A stretch of DNA of 64,000 bases from Salegentibacter sp. 24 (GTDB taxonomy: Bacteria > Bacteroidota > Bacteroidia > Flavobacteriales > Flavobacteriaceae): the NCBI RefSeq assembly GCF_004362395.1, contig NZ_SNWE01000002.1, positions 124,001 through 188,000 on the forward strand. Direction: 5' to 3'. Under the pieces are notes generated by a model. That model saw only the letters and a list, made by a program, of their open reading frames with translations, was not told the DNA's origin and did not search any database. Of the stretch, positions 44,206 to 52,990 are shown one piece after another. A program made the translations under genes and the position numbers. Numbering within the stretch: position 1 is the stretch's first letter; every line of letters begins with the position of its first letter.

Positions 44206-44698
44206 ATTTTTTGGGATATTATTTTTCTAAATATTCCAAAACTACAAAGATATTATCATACAGGCTTAGGGCTTACTAAAAACTTGAACATTAAAATTTT
44301 TGAAAATTATAAATTTATGCGACCGATATTTTTCTTTACTATAGGCTTTGCAGGGAATGCAAGGGTAGTTTGCATTCCTATAATGTTTTATGGCAATTAA
44401 AGCTGAAGTACTTTTGTAAAGAATACCCGGAAGTTATGCTACAAGGGGTAGCAATGGAGTATTATCTGATCATCCTGATTAACTTCCTTTTTTGTTTTAG
44501 TGAATGATTTCAGTCAATAGGCTTGAAAAAAAAAGTTTATCATCAGTATAGTTAAACCTTATAGCTGAAAAGCATTTCTGGCGCTATTTTAGGAATGCAA
44601 GCAGTTGGGTTAGAGCGTTATTCTGGCGTTAAATTAAACCTAAACGAAATCAATAAAGTGAGGAATAAAAGTATATTCGCAAAAAATCTGGTGCACTT
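44206..44698. other. 493-bp intergenic stretch with a hairpin and repeated arm
   Basis: No coding region is supported. GGAATGCAA (44354-44362) and TTGCATTCC (44370-44378) form a 9-bp hairpin with a 7-nt loop, and the left arm recurs at 44592-44600. The rest is AT-rich and includes the promoter regions of polA and the phosphoesterase gene. Confidence 0.5.
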
Positions 44699-45925
44699 AT
44701 GAGATGGATAATCTTCATAATATTTTACATTTTTATAGAAATTTATGCTTATCAGGCTTTGAAAACCTTAACCCGGAATTACTGGGTGGTAATTCTATAT
44801 TTTATCGTAACACTGGCAGTATTAGGAAATTTCCTTTATCAATGGTTAACACCGACAGATGGGAGTGTACTGACAGGAGCTCGAGGTTATGCCTTTGGCT
44901 TTTTACTCTCTATAATGCTATTCAAGCTTTTCCTGACGGTGATTATGCTTGGAGAAGATATCTTCAGATTAAGCCTGGGGGGACTTGAAAAATTATTTTC
45001 CTCGAAAGAAACGTTCTCGATCCCATCACGAAGAAAATTTTTGAGTCAGCTGGCCATGGGTATTGCGGCGATTCCTTTGGCTTCGGTTTTATACGGAATG
45101 TACCAGGGACGGTATAATTTTAGGGTTCTTAATTATACGCTATATTTTGAAGATTTGCCCGGATCGTTTGATGGTTACAGGATTGCGCAAATAAGTGATA
45201 TTCATAGTGGGAGTTTTGATAATGAAAGAAAGATAGGGTATGGTGTAGACCTGCTCAATGAACAGGAAGCCGATTTGGTACTTTTTACCGGTGATATGGT
45301 GAATAATGAAGCTTCTGAAATGGACCCCTGGAAAAAAATGTTCGGCAATATAACAGCAAAAGATGGTGTTTATTCTATTCTGGGTAATCATGATTACGGC
45401 GATTATAAAAATTGGCCCTCCAAAGAAGCCAAAAAGAAAAACCTTGAAACTTTAAAGGAAACTCACGCTAAAATGGGATGGAATCTTTTGCTAAATGAGC
45501 ATAGGTTTATTGAGCGCAGCGGTGAAAAAATCGCATTAGTTGGTGTTGAAAACTGGGGTGCAGGGGGATTTAAAAAAGAAGGTGACCTGGATAAGGCGGG
45601 TGCAGGGTTGAAAGAGAATGATTTTAAAGTTTTATTAAGTCACGATCCTTCTTACTGGCAGGAAAAGATTAAAACGGATCCGAACAATTATCATTTAACA
45701 CTAAGTGGCCACACCCATGGTATGCAATTTGGAATTGAGATACCTGGGTGGTTTAAATGGAGTCCAGTCCAATACCGCTACCAGAATTGGGCGGGGATAT
45801 ACGAAGAATTTGGGCGGTATATCAACGTAAACCGCGGATTTGGTTTTCTGGCTTTTCCCGGAAGGGTGGGAATCTGGCCGGAGATTAGTGTCATTGAACT
45901 CAAAAAAGGTTCTAAACCTGCATAA
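44699..45925 (+). CDS. Membrane-anchored metallophosphoesterase
   Basis: 408 residues. About four N-terminal membrane helices (1-20, 27-47, 64-86 and 115-130, the last preceded by a SRRKFLSQLAMG stretch resembling a Tat-like start) precede the phosphoesterase domain (about 150-400). Metal motifs: AQISDIHSGSF, LFTGDMVNN, LGNHDYGDY and SGHTHGMQFG, all intact. YaeI/YkuE-type relatives hydrolyse lipid-linked phosphate such as UDP-diacylglucosamine, but the substrate here is unknown. It is followed by the thioredoxin-like gene 79 bp downstream with its own -7 box. Confidence 0.92.
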   Translation: MRWIIFIIFYIFIEIYAYQALKTLTRNYWVVILYFIVTLAVLGNFLYQWLTPTDGSVLTGARGYAFGFLLSIMLFKLFLTVIMLGEDIFRLSLGGLEKLFSSKETFSIPSRRKFLSQLAMGIAAIPLASVLYGMYQGRYNFRVLNYTLYFEDLPGSFDGYRIAQISDIHSGSFDNERKIGYGVDLLNEQEADLVLFTGDMVNNEASEMDPWKKMFGNITAKDGVYSILGNHDYGDYKNWPSKEAKKKNLETLKETHAKMGWNLLLNEHRFIERSGEKIALVGVENWGAGGFKKEGDLDKAGAGLKENDFKVLLSHDPSYWQEKIKTDPNNYHLTLSGHTHGMQFGIEIPGWFKWSPVQYRYQNWAGIYEEFGRYINVNRGFGFLAFPGRVGIWPEISVIELKKGSKPA

Positions 45926-46004
45926 TCTGCAGAATTTACTATATTTGAGTAAGTGATTGCTCCGGAAAAAAGAATGAACTAATTTTAAAAGAAAAAATTA
46001 TTCG

Positions 46005-46301
46005 ATGTCAAAATTTGGTGAATTAATAGATCTAAATATTCCGGTGTTATTGGATTTTTATACTCATTGGAATGAAGGTTCTAAAGCTATGAACCCGGTC
46101 TTGCGAGAAGTAGCTGCTTCTATGGGTAACAAAGCCAAGGTGATAAAAATTGATGTGGATAAAAACTCTCAGCTTGCCGAGGCACTTCGGGTAAAAACCC
46201 TACCAACGCTAATGATCTATAAATCCGGGGAAATGAAATGGCGACAAAGTGGCGAGCAAGATGCGGCTACCTTAGTAGGTATTCTTAAGGAATATGTTTA
46301 A
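46005..46301 (+). CDS. Thioredoxin-fold protein without active-site cysteines
   Basis: 98 residues, the full thioredoxin fold: NIPVLLDFYTHWNEGSKAMN, VIKIDVDKNSQLAEALRV, and the cis-proline region KTLPTLMIYKSGEM. At the WCxxC site the sequence is W22-N-E-G-S-K, with Asn23 and Ser26 in place of both cysteines, and the protein contains no cysteine at all. It therefore cannot be a dithiol oxidoreductase; a binding or chaperone role is possible. TATATTTG at 45940-45947 is a good -7 box. Its end overlaps the convergent deacetylase by 4 bp. Confidence 0.88.
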   Translation: MSKFGELIDLNIPVLLDFYTHWNEGSKAMNPVLREVAASMGNKAKVIKIDVDKNSQLAEALRVKTLPTLMIYKSGEMKWRQSGEQDAATLVGILKEYV

Positions 46302-46939
46302 AGAGACTTAAAAATGAAACCCTTCTCCTTATAATATTTCAAAACTTTTGGTAAGGTGAATTTTAAGTTCCTTGAAGCTTTAATACTATCATGAAAAACA
46401 ATGATGCTTCCTGCGGAAGCGTTTACTATCACATTTTTCAAACATTTTTCTTTAGAAATTCTCTTCTCAAAATCTCCGCTTAAAATATCCCACATAACTA
46501 TTTGATACCCCAGTTTAACAAGAGTCTTAGCTTGAGAGTTTTTAATTTTTCCATATGGAGGACGAAAAAGTTTTGGTTTTGATTTTTCTAGGTTATTTTG
46601 CCGGCTAATAATTTCTTCAGTTTGTAATATGTTGGCGAGATAATAATCAGTTTTGTTATTCCAGCCGTTTAAATGATTATAAGTATGGTTTCCTACACCG
46701 TGGCCGTGGGCTGTAATTTGAGAGAAAATAACAGGATTTTTTTTTATATTATCACCTACACAAAAAAAGGTTGCTTTCGCATTGTGTTTTTTTAATTCAT
46801 TTAAAACCCAGGGGGTGATTTCGGGCACTGGGCCATCATCAAAAGTGAGGTAAAGACTTTTGTCTTCCTTGAGTCGTGTAATCCTGTTTGGGTAAAGCTT
46901 TTTTAATATAGAAGGATATTTAGCTAAAAATAAATTCAT
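46298..46939 (-). CDS. Polysaccharide deacetylase (NodB-like, CE4)
   Basis: 213 residues. The NodB motifs are complete: LTFDDGPVPEITPWVLNELK (about 32-37 metal site), GVGNHTYNHLNGW with the His pair, and FRPPYGKIKNSQAK, then IVMWDILSGDF and IVFHDSIKA. Enzymes of this kind remove N-acetyl or other acyl groups from peptidoglycan or surface polysaccharides. There is no clear signal peptide, only a weakly hydrophobic start (MNLFLAKYPSILKKL), so location is uncertain. It is 134 bp downstream of the DUF2723 gene on the same strand, separated by a terminator. Confidence 0.92.
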   Translation of the reverse strand: MNLFLAKYPSILKKLYPNRITRLKEDKSLYLTFDDGPVPEITPWVLNELKKHNAKATFFCVGDNIKKNPVIFSQITAHGHGVGNHTYNHLNGWNNKTDYYLANILQTEEIISRQNNLEKSKPKLFRPPYGKIKNSQAKTLVKLGYQIVMWDILSGDFEKRISKEKCLKNVIVNASAGSIIVFHDSIKASRNLKFTLPKVLKYYKEKGFIFKSL

Positions 46940-47020
46940 AAATAGGAGCAGGTTGAAAGATTGTAAGCTTATTAAAATCCAGAATGCACTTATCTTACCT
47001 TATGAATATTGGAATATAAA

Positions 47021-47056
47021 GGAAACCTACAGTGCTTTTGGATACTGTAGATTTCC
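47021..47056 (-). terminator. Terminator of the DUF2723 gene
   Basis: GGAAACCTACAGT / ACTGTAGATTTCC, 12 of 13 bp paired, followed on the minus strand by TTTATATT; it starts 17 bp after the stop. Confidence 0.8.
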
Positions 47057-47072
47057 TTAGTCTTAATTTCTG

Positions 47073-50000
47073 TTATTCTTCCTGGGAAGAATCTATTCTA
47101 AGGGGATTATTTCCCTGATTTAATTCCGGGTTGAGTCTTTTCTGAATTACATTTTCCTGTGGGTCTTCAACATCAGGAATGATTTCTTCTTCTTCTCCAT
47201 AAAAATGGCGAAATAATTCTAGATATTCGTTGAATTCTTCTGCTTTTTCTTTTAAGATCTCTTCATCCTGGTGCACGACCAGTAAGTCTACTAAGGCACG
47301 ATAACGCTCAATATTTGAAACAATTTGGTTAAAATAGCGATATTGCCGGTCTATATCCCAACTACTGTAATACTCCAGTCTCTCCTGGTATTTCTTAGCT
47401 ATTTTTTCCCAAAGTTCTCGTGCTTTTTCAGGTTCGCCAACTTCATAATAACCACTCACATAAGGTTCTAACAGGGCGTAGTATTTGTAATGCTCAACGG
47501 GCATATTCTCCATTGCAAGATCAAGTACCTTTTCTGCCCTGGTAGTGTCCTGTTCATTTAACAGGTTTTCTACTAATCTGGCCAGATTACTTCTGTAAGT
47601 AATGGCATTTCTGCGTGTTTCAGTATCATGATAAATCTGGTCAGATCCCATATTTCCCCAATCCCAATCCATTACGATATCGTACATTTTTTCGGTATTG
47701 ATTCTTCCCATATCATAAGGGTTTTGTCTGTCTATGGGGGTTTTAATGGGAACAAGTTTATATGCCAGACCTTCTAGCTGCAGATATTCTTTCATCCATA
47801 AATAATCTTCGTCGCTAAAGCTTCCGCCAGAAAAATAAATAGGTCGTTCCCAATTATTATTGGCAATGATATCCAGCATCATCAAAGTGTTTTTATAAAT
47901 GACGTCTGACTCGATCCGAACAATAATTTCATCGACTATTTGATCGGCAAAGCGTTCTTCTACGATTCCGTTTTCCAGAACAGCTTCTTTGTCAACCGGA
48001 ATACTGATATTTTTAGTTGGAAAAGTATTTATCATTTGGCCACTCTGTAATTCGGCCTGAGTTCTAGGATCATCATTCTGGATATAATTTAACCAGGTTT
48101 TAATTGGAATAGTGTCATTGGTAACTTCTTTGAAAAAGACGGCGTCATTAACTCCATTGTAATCCTCATTTTCAAATTGTGAGGGGATTGGATCACTCTC
48201 AAATGCTTTCCTCTTCATCTGGTCTATATACCAATCTGTAGCGAAAAGGCTAGTGTTTATTACCCGTACATCGGTACGATAACGCTCTACCTGTTGTGCA
48301 TACCATAATGCAAAAGTATCATTATCACCAATAGTGAAGATGATTCCATTTTCATCTACAGAATCTAAATACATTTTAGCCATTGAAAGTGTGGAATACC
48401 TGCCACTACGATCGTGATCATTCCAATTTTCTGAAGCTAAAAGCACTGGTACTGCTAAAAGCGAAGCAACAATTACAATTGGCGCTACAATTTTTGGTTT
48501 AAGGAATTTTTTAGCCCAGTCAAAGAGCGCGTAGACCCCGAATCCAATCCAAATAGCAAAGACGTAGAACGAACCTACCAGGGCATAATCACGTTCCCGA
48601 GGCTCAAAAGGTCTTTCGTTTAGGTAAATCTTTAAGGCAATTCCGGTAAATAGGAAGAAAACGAGTAAGACCCAAAAGTTATTTTTATCTCGCTTAAGCT
48701 GAAAAACAAGTCCAATCAGACCTAGAATTAGGGGTAGGAAATAATATGTATTCCGGGCTTTATTATTTTTTACATCACTGGGAAGATTATCTTGAGGGCC
48801 CACGTGCATCTCGTCTATAAAATCGATACCACTAATCCAGTTTCCGTCCATATCGGTATATTTTCCCTGCACATCATCCTGTCGTCCTACAAAATTCCAC
48901 ATAAAATAACGCCAGTACATATATCCAATCTGATATTCTAACAAGTATGCAATATTAGAAGCAAACGAGGGTTTTTCTATATTAAGATAATCTCCAAACT
49001 GCCTTAGAAAATTATGATAATCGGTATTATCCAGTTCTCCGCTGGAAAATCGGTTTTGAAATTCGTTTACAGCACTTACCAATCTTTCTTCTCCCTGGTA
49101 TTCCGGCTTTATAGTGAAATCCAGTGGGCCGGTAAAATCCATGTAATTGGCCGCATGTTGTGTACTCCACATTCTGGGGAGAAATGTTTTGTGTGAATCA
49201 TCCAGATTTTGTCTGGCATTCTTATAATCGTTAACAATAATATATTCACCGGCCTCTTCATCTTTTTCATATTTAGGTTGACCATCGATATAAGGATTGT
49301 CTTCATCCAAACCGGCATACATTTCAGAGAATTGAGGTCCATAAAATAGATGTGTTTCACCATATTGTTCCCGGTTGTAATAAGCTAACAGTTCACGGGC
49401 ATTATCTGGACTGTTTTCATTTATAATAGTGGGTGCGTTAGATCTTATGGGTAGCATTACCCAACTTGAAAATCCAATTAGGATAAAAAGGATACAAAGG
49501 AATAATGTATTTAATTGAAAATAATTTTTCTTCCGGGTGTAGGAAATTCCATAATAAAAAATAGCGATAATTATCAAAAGCGCGATTATAGTGCCTGTGT
49601 TAAACGGAAGCCCTAGTGAATTGGTAAAAAATAATTCTGAAGCCGCAAAGAAGGTAAGCGTATAGGGTAGAAGTAATTTAAAAATAAACATCAAAACGGC
49701 TACTACTACGATATTAGCGATTATGAAATTCTTTACGGTAATCTTTTTATAGTTTTTAAAGAAATATAAAAAACCGATAGCAGGAATGGTTAGGAGACCT
49801 AAAAAGTGAACGCCAAAAGATAATCCTATAACTAACGAAATTAAGATTAACCAACGATTCCCCCGGGGTTTAAACATATCACGTTCCCAGAGTAAACCTA
49901 AATAAAACAACAGCGCCATAATACAGGCGGCCATAGCATATACTTCAGCTTCTACGGCACTAAACCAAAAACTATCGGTAAAGGTAAAAGCAAGTGAGCC

Positions 50001-50381
50001 CACCAGGGAACTACCTAATACAGCCATTTTATTGCCCGGATTTAATTTTTCAATCGGTCCTGCAATTTTTAAAACCAATAAACTAATTGACCAGAACATA
50101 AATAATACAGCAAAAGCACTAGAAAGACCGGACATAAAATTGATCATTAGTGCAATCTGCGAATTATCCGGAGCGAAAGTAGAAAAGAAGGCGCCAAGCA
50201 TTTGGTAAAATGGCGCTCCTGGTGGATGACCTACTTCAAGGTTTGCGGAAGTTGCGATATATTCCCCGGCATCCCAAAAACTTGCGGTTGGTTCTAGGGT
50301 AAGGGTGTAAGTGGTAAGTGCAATTAGAAATACCAGCCAACCTGATATTTTATTCCACTTCTTGAAGTTAAAATCTGTCAT
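47073..50381 (-). CDS. DUF2723 large membrane protein (GT-C type O-glycosyltransferase candidate)
   Basis: 1102 residues from the ATG at 50381, preferred over a TTG four codons earlier. The N-terminal 330 residues carry about eight membrane helices with the DUF2723 signature (TYTLTLEPTASFWDAGEYIA, LEVGHPPGAPFYQMLGAFF). Further helices lie at about 550-640, then a long soluble C-terminal part with helical repeat-like segments (about 960-1060). Related Bacteroidota proteins are proposed GT-C transferases acting with polyprenyl-phosphate sugars, and the mannose synthase at 14.4 kb could supply a donor (inference). Fold class is confident, substrate is not. Confidence 0.9.
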   Translation of the reverse strand: MTDFNFKKWNKISGWLVFLIALTTYTLTLEPTASFWDAGEYIATSANLEVGHPPGAPFYQMLGAFFSTFAPDNSQIALMINFMSGLSSAFAVLFMFWSISLLVLKIAGPIEKLNPGNKMAVLGSSLVGSLAFTFTDSFWFSAVEAEVYAMAACIMALLFYLGLLWERDMFKPRGNRWLILISLVIGLSFGVHFLGLLTIPAIGFLYFFKNYKKITVKNFIIANIVVVAVLMFIFKLLLPYTLTFFAASELFFTNSLGLPFNTGTIIALLIIIAIFYYGISYTRKKNYFQLNTLFLCILFILIGFSSWVMLPIRSNAPTIINENSPDNARELLAYYNREQYGETHLFYGPQFSEMYAGLDEDNPYIDGQPKYEKDEEAGEYIIVNDYKNARQNLDDSHKTFLPRMWSTQHAANYMDFTGPLDFTIKPEYQGEERLVSAVNEFQNRFSSGELDNTDYHNFLRQFGDYLNIEKPSFASNIAYLLEYQIGYMYWRYFMWNFVGRQDDVQGKYTDMDGNWISGIDFIDEMHVGPQDNLPSDVKNNKARNTYYFLPLILGLIGLVFQLKRDKNNFWVLLVFFLFTGIALKIYLNERPFEPRERDYALVGSFYVFAIWIGFGVYALFDWAKKFLKPKIVAPIVIVASLLAVPVLLASENWNDHDRSGRYSTLSMAKMYLDSVDENGIIFTIGDNDTFALWYAQQVERYRTDVRVINTSLFATDWYIDQMKRKAFESDPIPSQFENEDYNGVNDAVFFKEVTNDTIPIKTWLNYIQNDDPRTQAELQSGQMINTFPTKNISIPVDKEAVLENGIVEERFADQIVDEIIVRIESDVIYKNTLMMLDIIANNNWERPIYFSGGSFSDEDYLWMKEYLQLEGLAYKLVPIKTPIDRQNPYDMGRINTEKMYDIVMDWDWGNMGSDQIYHDTETRRNAITYRSNLARLVENLLNEQDTTRAEKVLDLAMENMPVEHYKYYALLEPYVSGYYEVGEPEKARELWEKIAKKYQERLEYYSSWDIDRQYRYFNQIVSNIERYRALVDLLVVHQDEEILKEKAEEFNEYLELFRHFYGEEEEIIPDVEDPQENVIQKRLNPELNQGNNPLRIDSSQEE

Positions 50382-50570
50382 TTTTGAATACAATTGAATC
50401 CTATGTGGCGAATTTAATAATAAAATTATGAATGCTTTAGTAACGGACTTTAAAACGATATATTTTCTGAAAAGCCGGGTATTAAAGCTGTTTTATAAGC
50501 TTTGATCCTGCAGATTTCACGCCAAAAACCTACTTGTAAAAAAATAGCTTTCAATTTTTATAGAAAAAGT

Positions 50571-50600
50571 TTGCGCAATAGAAAGTTTGTTTTAAATTTG
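50571..50600 (+). promoter_or_regulatory. Promoter of tRNA-Gln
   Basis: TTG at 50571-50573 and TAAATTTG at 50593-50600, separated by 19 bp, match the Bacteroidota TTG / TAnnTTTG consensus. The transcript should start about 12 bp before the tRNA. Confidence 0.75.
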
Positions 50601-50617
50601 CATCCGCATTACAGCAA

Positions 50618-50690
50618 TGGCCTATGGTGTAACTGGCAACACGTCTGGTTTTGGTCCAGAAGAGTCTAGGTTCGAGCCCTAGTAGGCCAA
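50618..50690 (+). tRNA. tRNA-Gln (anticodon UUG)
   Basis: 73 nt. Acceptor arms TGGCCTA (50618-50624) and TAGGCCA (50683-50689) pair fully, followed by discriminator A. The anticodon stem TCTGG/CCAGA carries the loop TTTTGGT with anticodon TTG, and the T-arm contains GGTTCGAGCC. No 3' CCA is encoded. Confidence 0.97.
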
Positions 50691-50697
50691 CAGAATT

Positions 50698-50731
50698 AAC
50701 CGGGAAGATTTATTTCTTTCCGGTTTTTTAT
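50698..50731 (+). terminator. Terminator of the tRNA-Gln gene
   Basis: AACCGGGAAGA / TCTTTCCGGTT (one G-U pair) followed by a long T-run, 8 bp after the tRNA. Confidence 0.9.
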
Positions 50732-50783
50732 TTTTTATAGTTAATATGTGTTTTGAGAAGGATTCAATGGTACTTCATTATTC

Positions 50784-51542
50784 CTACAAGCTGAAACCCA
50801 TTCCAATTTGTAACTGCGAGGTGTATTCCATGGTGTTTAGAGGTGTCTGACTGTCAAAATAATAATCATAAATCATAAATACTTTAAACCAATTTACCAG
50901 AGGAATGTCTAGCCGGAACTGTTCTAGGATCCTATAATCTTCAAGGTTTTTATAGAGTGGTTGGTAATACACCGTATTAGTGATAGAAAAACGATTGGTT
51001 TTTGAGAGATAAGATAGTGATAAATAGGAACTGTTACGATGATTGCTATTTGTAGTTTGGGCCCTATCGCTGTATTCAATTTCATACATATAACTATTTC
51101 CCAAATAGGCTGAAATATATTCACGACTTATCCACTTTAGCCTTAATCCGGCACCTAAAAGGTTTCTTTGTTCAACCACCAGAAGTTGGTTGTATTGTCC
51201 TTGTAAAAAAAATTCACCTCTTAATAGCTGACTGAATTTGTAATTAAAACGGGTATGTAGAAACCAGGAATTTTGCAAATTTCCTTCTTCTGAATCTATT
51301 AATTTATAATTTCCAAGAAAGAGATAAGTTTTCTTTAAATCTTTCGATTTGAATTGTGTAGTTAAGGTGGCGTTAATCTGATTCACTGAAAGACCATCAG
51401 TATTGGAATGATTAAAAGCAAAATCGGCATTTAATACAAACCTGATAGAATCAGTTTGAAGTCGCTTGGTTTCAATATTTACTAATTGAGAATGTGCAAG
51501 TATTGGAAATATAAGAAGTAGGAAAACAAATTTTTGAGACAT
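50784..51542 (-). CDS. DUF481 outer-membrane beta-barrel protein
   Basis: 252 residues: signal peptide (about 1-18, ending AHSQ) followed by alternating hydrophobic/polar strands typical of an outer-membrane barrel (FVLNADFAFNHSNTDGLSVN, TYLFLGNYKLIDSEEGN, FLQGQYNQLLVVEQRNLLGA) and an aromatic C-terminus IGMGFSL. DUF481 proteins are widespread, function unknown. It converges with the tRNA-Gln unit and has no gene partner on its strand. Confidence 0.88.
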   Translation of the reverse strand: MSQKFVFLLLIFPILAHSQLVNIETKRLQTDSIRFVLNADFAFNHSNTDGLSVNQINATLTTQFKSKDLKKTYLFLGNYKLIDSEEGNLQNSWFLHTRFNYKFSQLLRGEFFLQGQYNQLLVVEQRNLLGAGLRLKWISREYISAYLGNSYMYEIEYSDRAQTTNSNHRNSSYLSLSYLSKTNRFSITNTVYYQPLYKNLEDYRILEQFRLDIPLVNWFKVFMIYDYYFDSQTPLNTMEYTSQLQIGMGFSL

Positions 51543-51717
51543 TTCATCTAATTGATGGACAAAGATAAAAACAAAAAGTTAGTTGTAATGAAATCAAAAA
51601 GTTTAGAACCATTTGTTTATTTTACTTAATTCTTCTAGAAAAATTAAAAACTTCTTTCCTAAATAATTCGTTAAACAGTTTGTAATTTAGTTCCGATAAA
51701 ACCTAACAAATTAAATT

Positions 51718-52950
51718 GTGGCTATAGAATTTTTTAGAGAGAACGAGCAAATATTTGATACTTTATTTGAAGCCGCTTCAGAAGGCGTAATTGTTGTAGA
51801 TAATCAACAAATTATAATTTCTGCGAATAAGGCTGCCCTAAGTATGTTTGGTTATAACAAGGAAGAACTTTTGGGCGCGAATCTAAATATTTTGATCCCG
51901 ATGCGCTATAAAGCTAATCATCATGAACATTTTGATAAGTTTATGGCTCATAGTGAGAAAAGGCAAATGGGGCATGGAAGAGATTTATTCGGTGTAAAAA
52001 AGAACGGAACACAGTTTCCTGTAGAGGCAGGGTTGAATCCTTTTGAAGTAGATGGAGAGCGATTTGTGATGTCCCTTATTGTAGATATAACGGTTAGGAA
52101 AGAAAACCAGCAGCGAATTAGGGAACTTAATGCAGAGCTGGAAGATAAGATTAAAATAAGAACTCAGGAACTTAGAAATACGGTGAATGATCTTGAGACA
52201 GAAATTACAAAAAGAAAGGAAGCCGAAAAGCGTATAAAACTGGCACTAAAACAGGAAAAGGAGCTCAATGAATTAAAAACGAAATTTCTCTCCCTGGTTT
52301 CTCACGAATTTAAAACTCCTTTGAGCGGAATCCTAACCTCGGCTACTCTAGCTGAAAAATACACTACTACTGATCAACAAGAAAAAAGAACAAAACATCT
52401 TAGCACAATTAAAAATAAGGTACACTATCTAAATAACATCTTGAACGATTTTCTTTCTTTGGAACGCCTGGAATCCGGAAATGTAAACTATAAATACACA
52501 ACTTTTAGTCTCAACAAGTTAGTTAATGACTTGATATATAATGCGAATGTAACTTTAAAATTTGGTCAGGAGATAGAATATGATAATGAGATGGAGGATG
52601 TAGTGCTGTATCAGGATGAAAAAATCCTAGAACTTATTCTGTCAAATTTAATTGGAAATTCCATTAAATATTCTCCGGAAGATTCCACTATATTTTTTAG
52701 AATATTCCCAAAAACGAATAAGGTTATTTTCGAGGTGGAAGATCAGGGAATGGGAATTCCAGAGAAAGATCAAAAGCATATTTTTGAGCGTTATTTTAGG
52801 GCTGAAAATGCCCTGTTAAACCAAGGGACTGGTATCGGACTCAATATTGTAAAAGTACATGTGGAAAATATGGGAGGTACAATAAGTTTTCAGAGTATAG
52901 AGAATAAGGGCACAAAATTTACCGTAACATTACCTAATCAAAATAGATGA
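51718..52950 (+). CDS. PAS-domain sensor histidine kinase, FixL-like PAS
   Basis: 410 residues from GTG at 51718; soluble, with no membrane segment. The PAS domain (about 10-125) includes SANKAALSMFGYNKEELLGA, LNILIPMRYKANHHEHF and MGHGRDLFGVKKNGTQFPVE. The spacing of His68 and Arg88 in this region matches the heme-binding PAS of FixL (His in RSRH-Y, Arg in GIGR), although similar motifs occur in non-heme PAS domains. A coiled coil (about 130-185) leads to HisKA (His196 in SLVSHEFKTPLSG) and HATPase (NLIGNSIKYS, DQGMGIPEKD, GTGIGLNIV). The response regulator follows 40 bp later. Confidence 0.93.
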   Translation: MAIEFFRENEQIFDTLFEAASEGVIVVDNQQIIISANKAALSMFGYNKEELLGANLNILIPMRYKANHHEHFDKFMAHSEKRQMGHGRDLFGVKKNGTQFPVEAGLNPFEVDGERFVMSLIVDITVRKENQQRIRELNAELEDKIKIRTQELRNTVNDLETEITKRKEAEKRIKLALKQEKELNELKTKFLSLVSHEFKTPLSGILTSATLAEKYTTTDQQEKRTKHLSTIKNKVHYLNNILNDFLSLERLESGNVNYKYTTFSLNKLVNDLIYNANVTLKFGQEIEYDNEMEDVVLYQDEKILELILSNLIGNSIKYSPEDSTIFFRIFPKTNKVIFEVEDQGMGIPEKDQKHIFERYFRAENALLNQGTGIGLNIVKVHVENMGGTISFQSIENKGTKFTVTLPNQNR

Positions 52951-52990
52951 TAGCCAATTTTATTTTGGTGAAAATTGAAAATTGCATAGA

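Noticed and set aside
44035-44400. 121-codon plus-strand open frame
   Set aside because: Its first half is the reverse complement of polA, and the rest is AT-rich non-coding sequence.
44505-44516. Another TGA-N6-TCA sequence
   Set aside because: No TAnnTTTG box lies at the required distance on either strand, and it is far from any gene start in the cluster; treated as chance.
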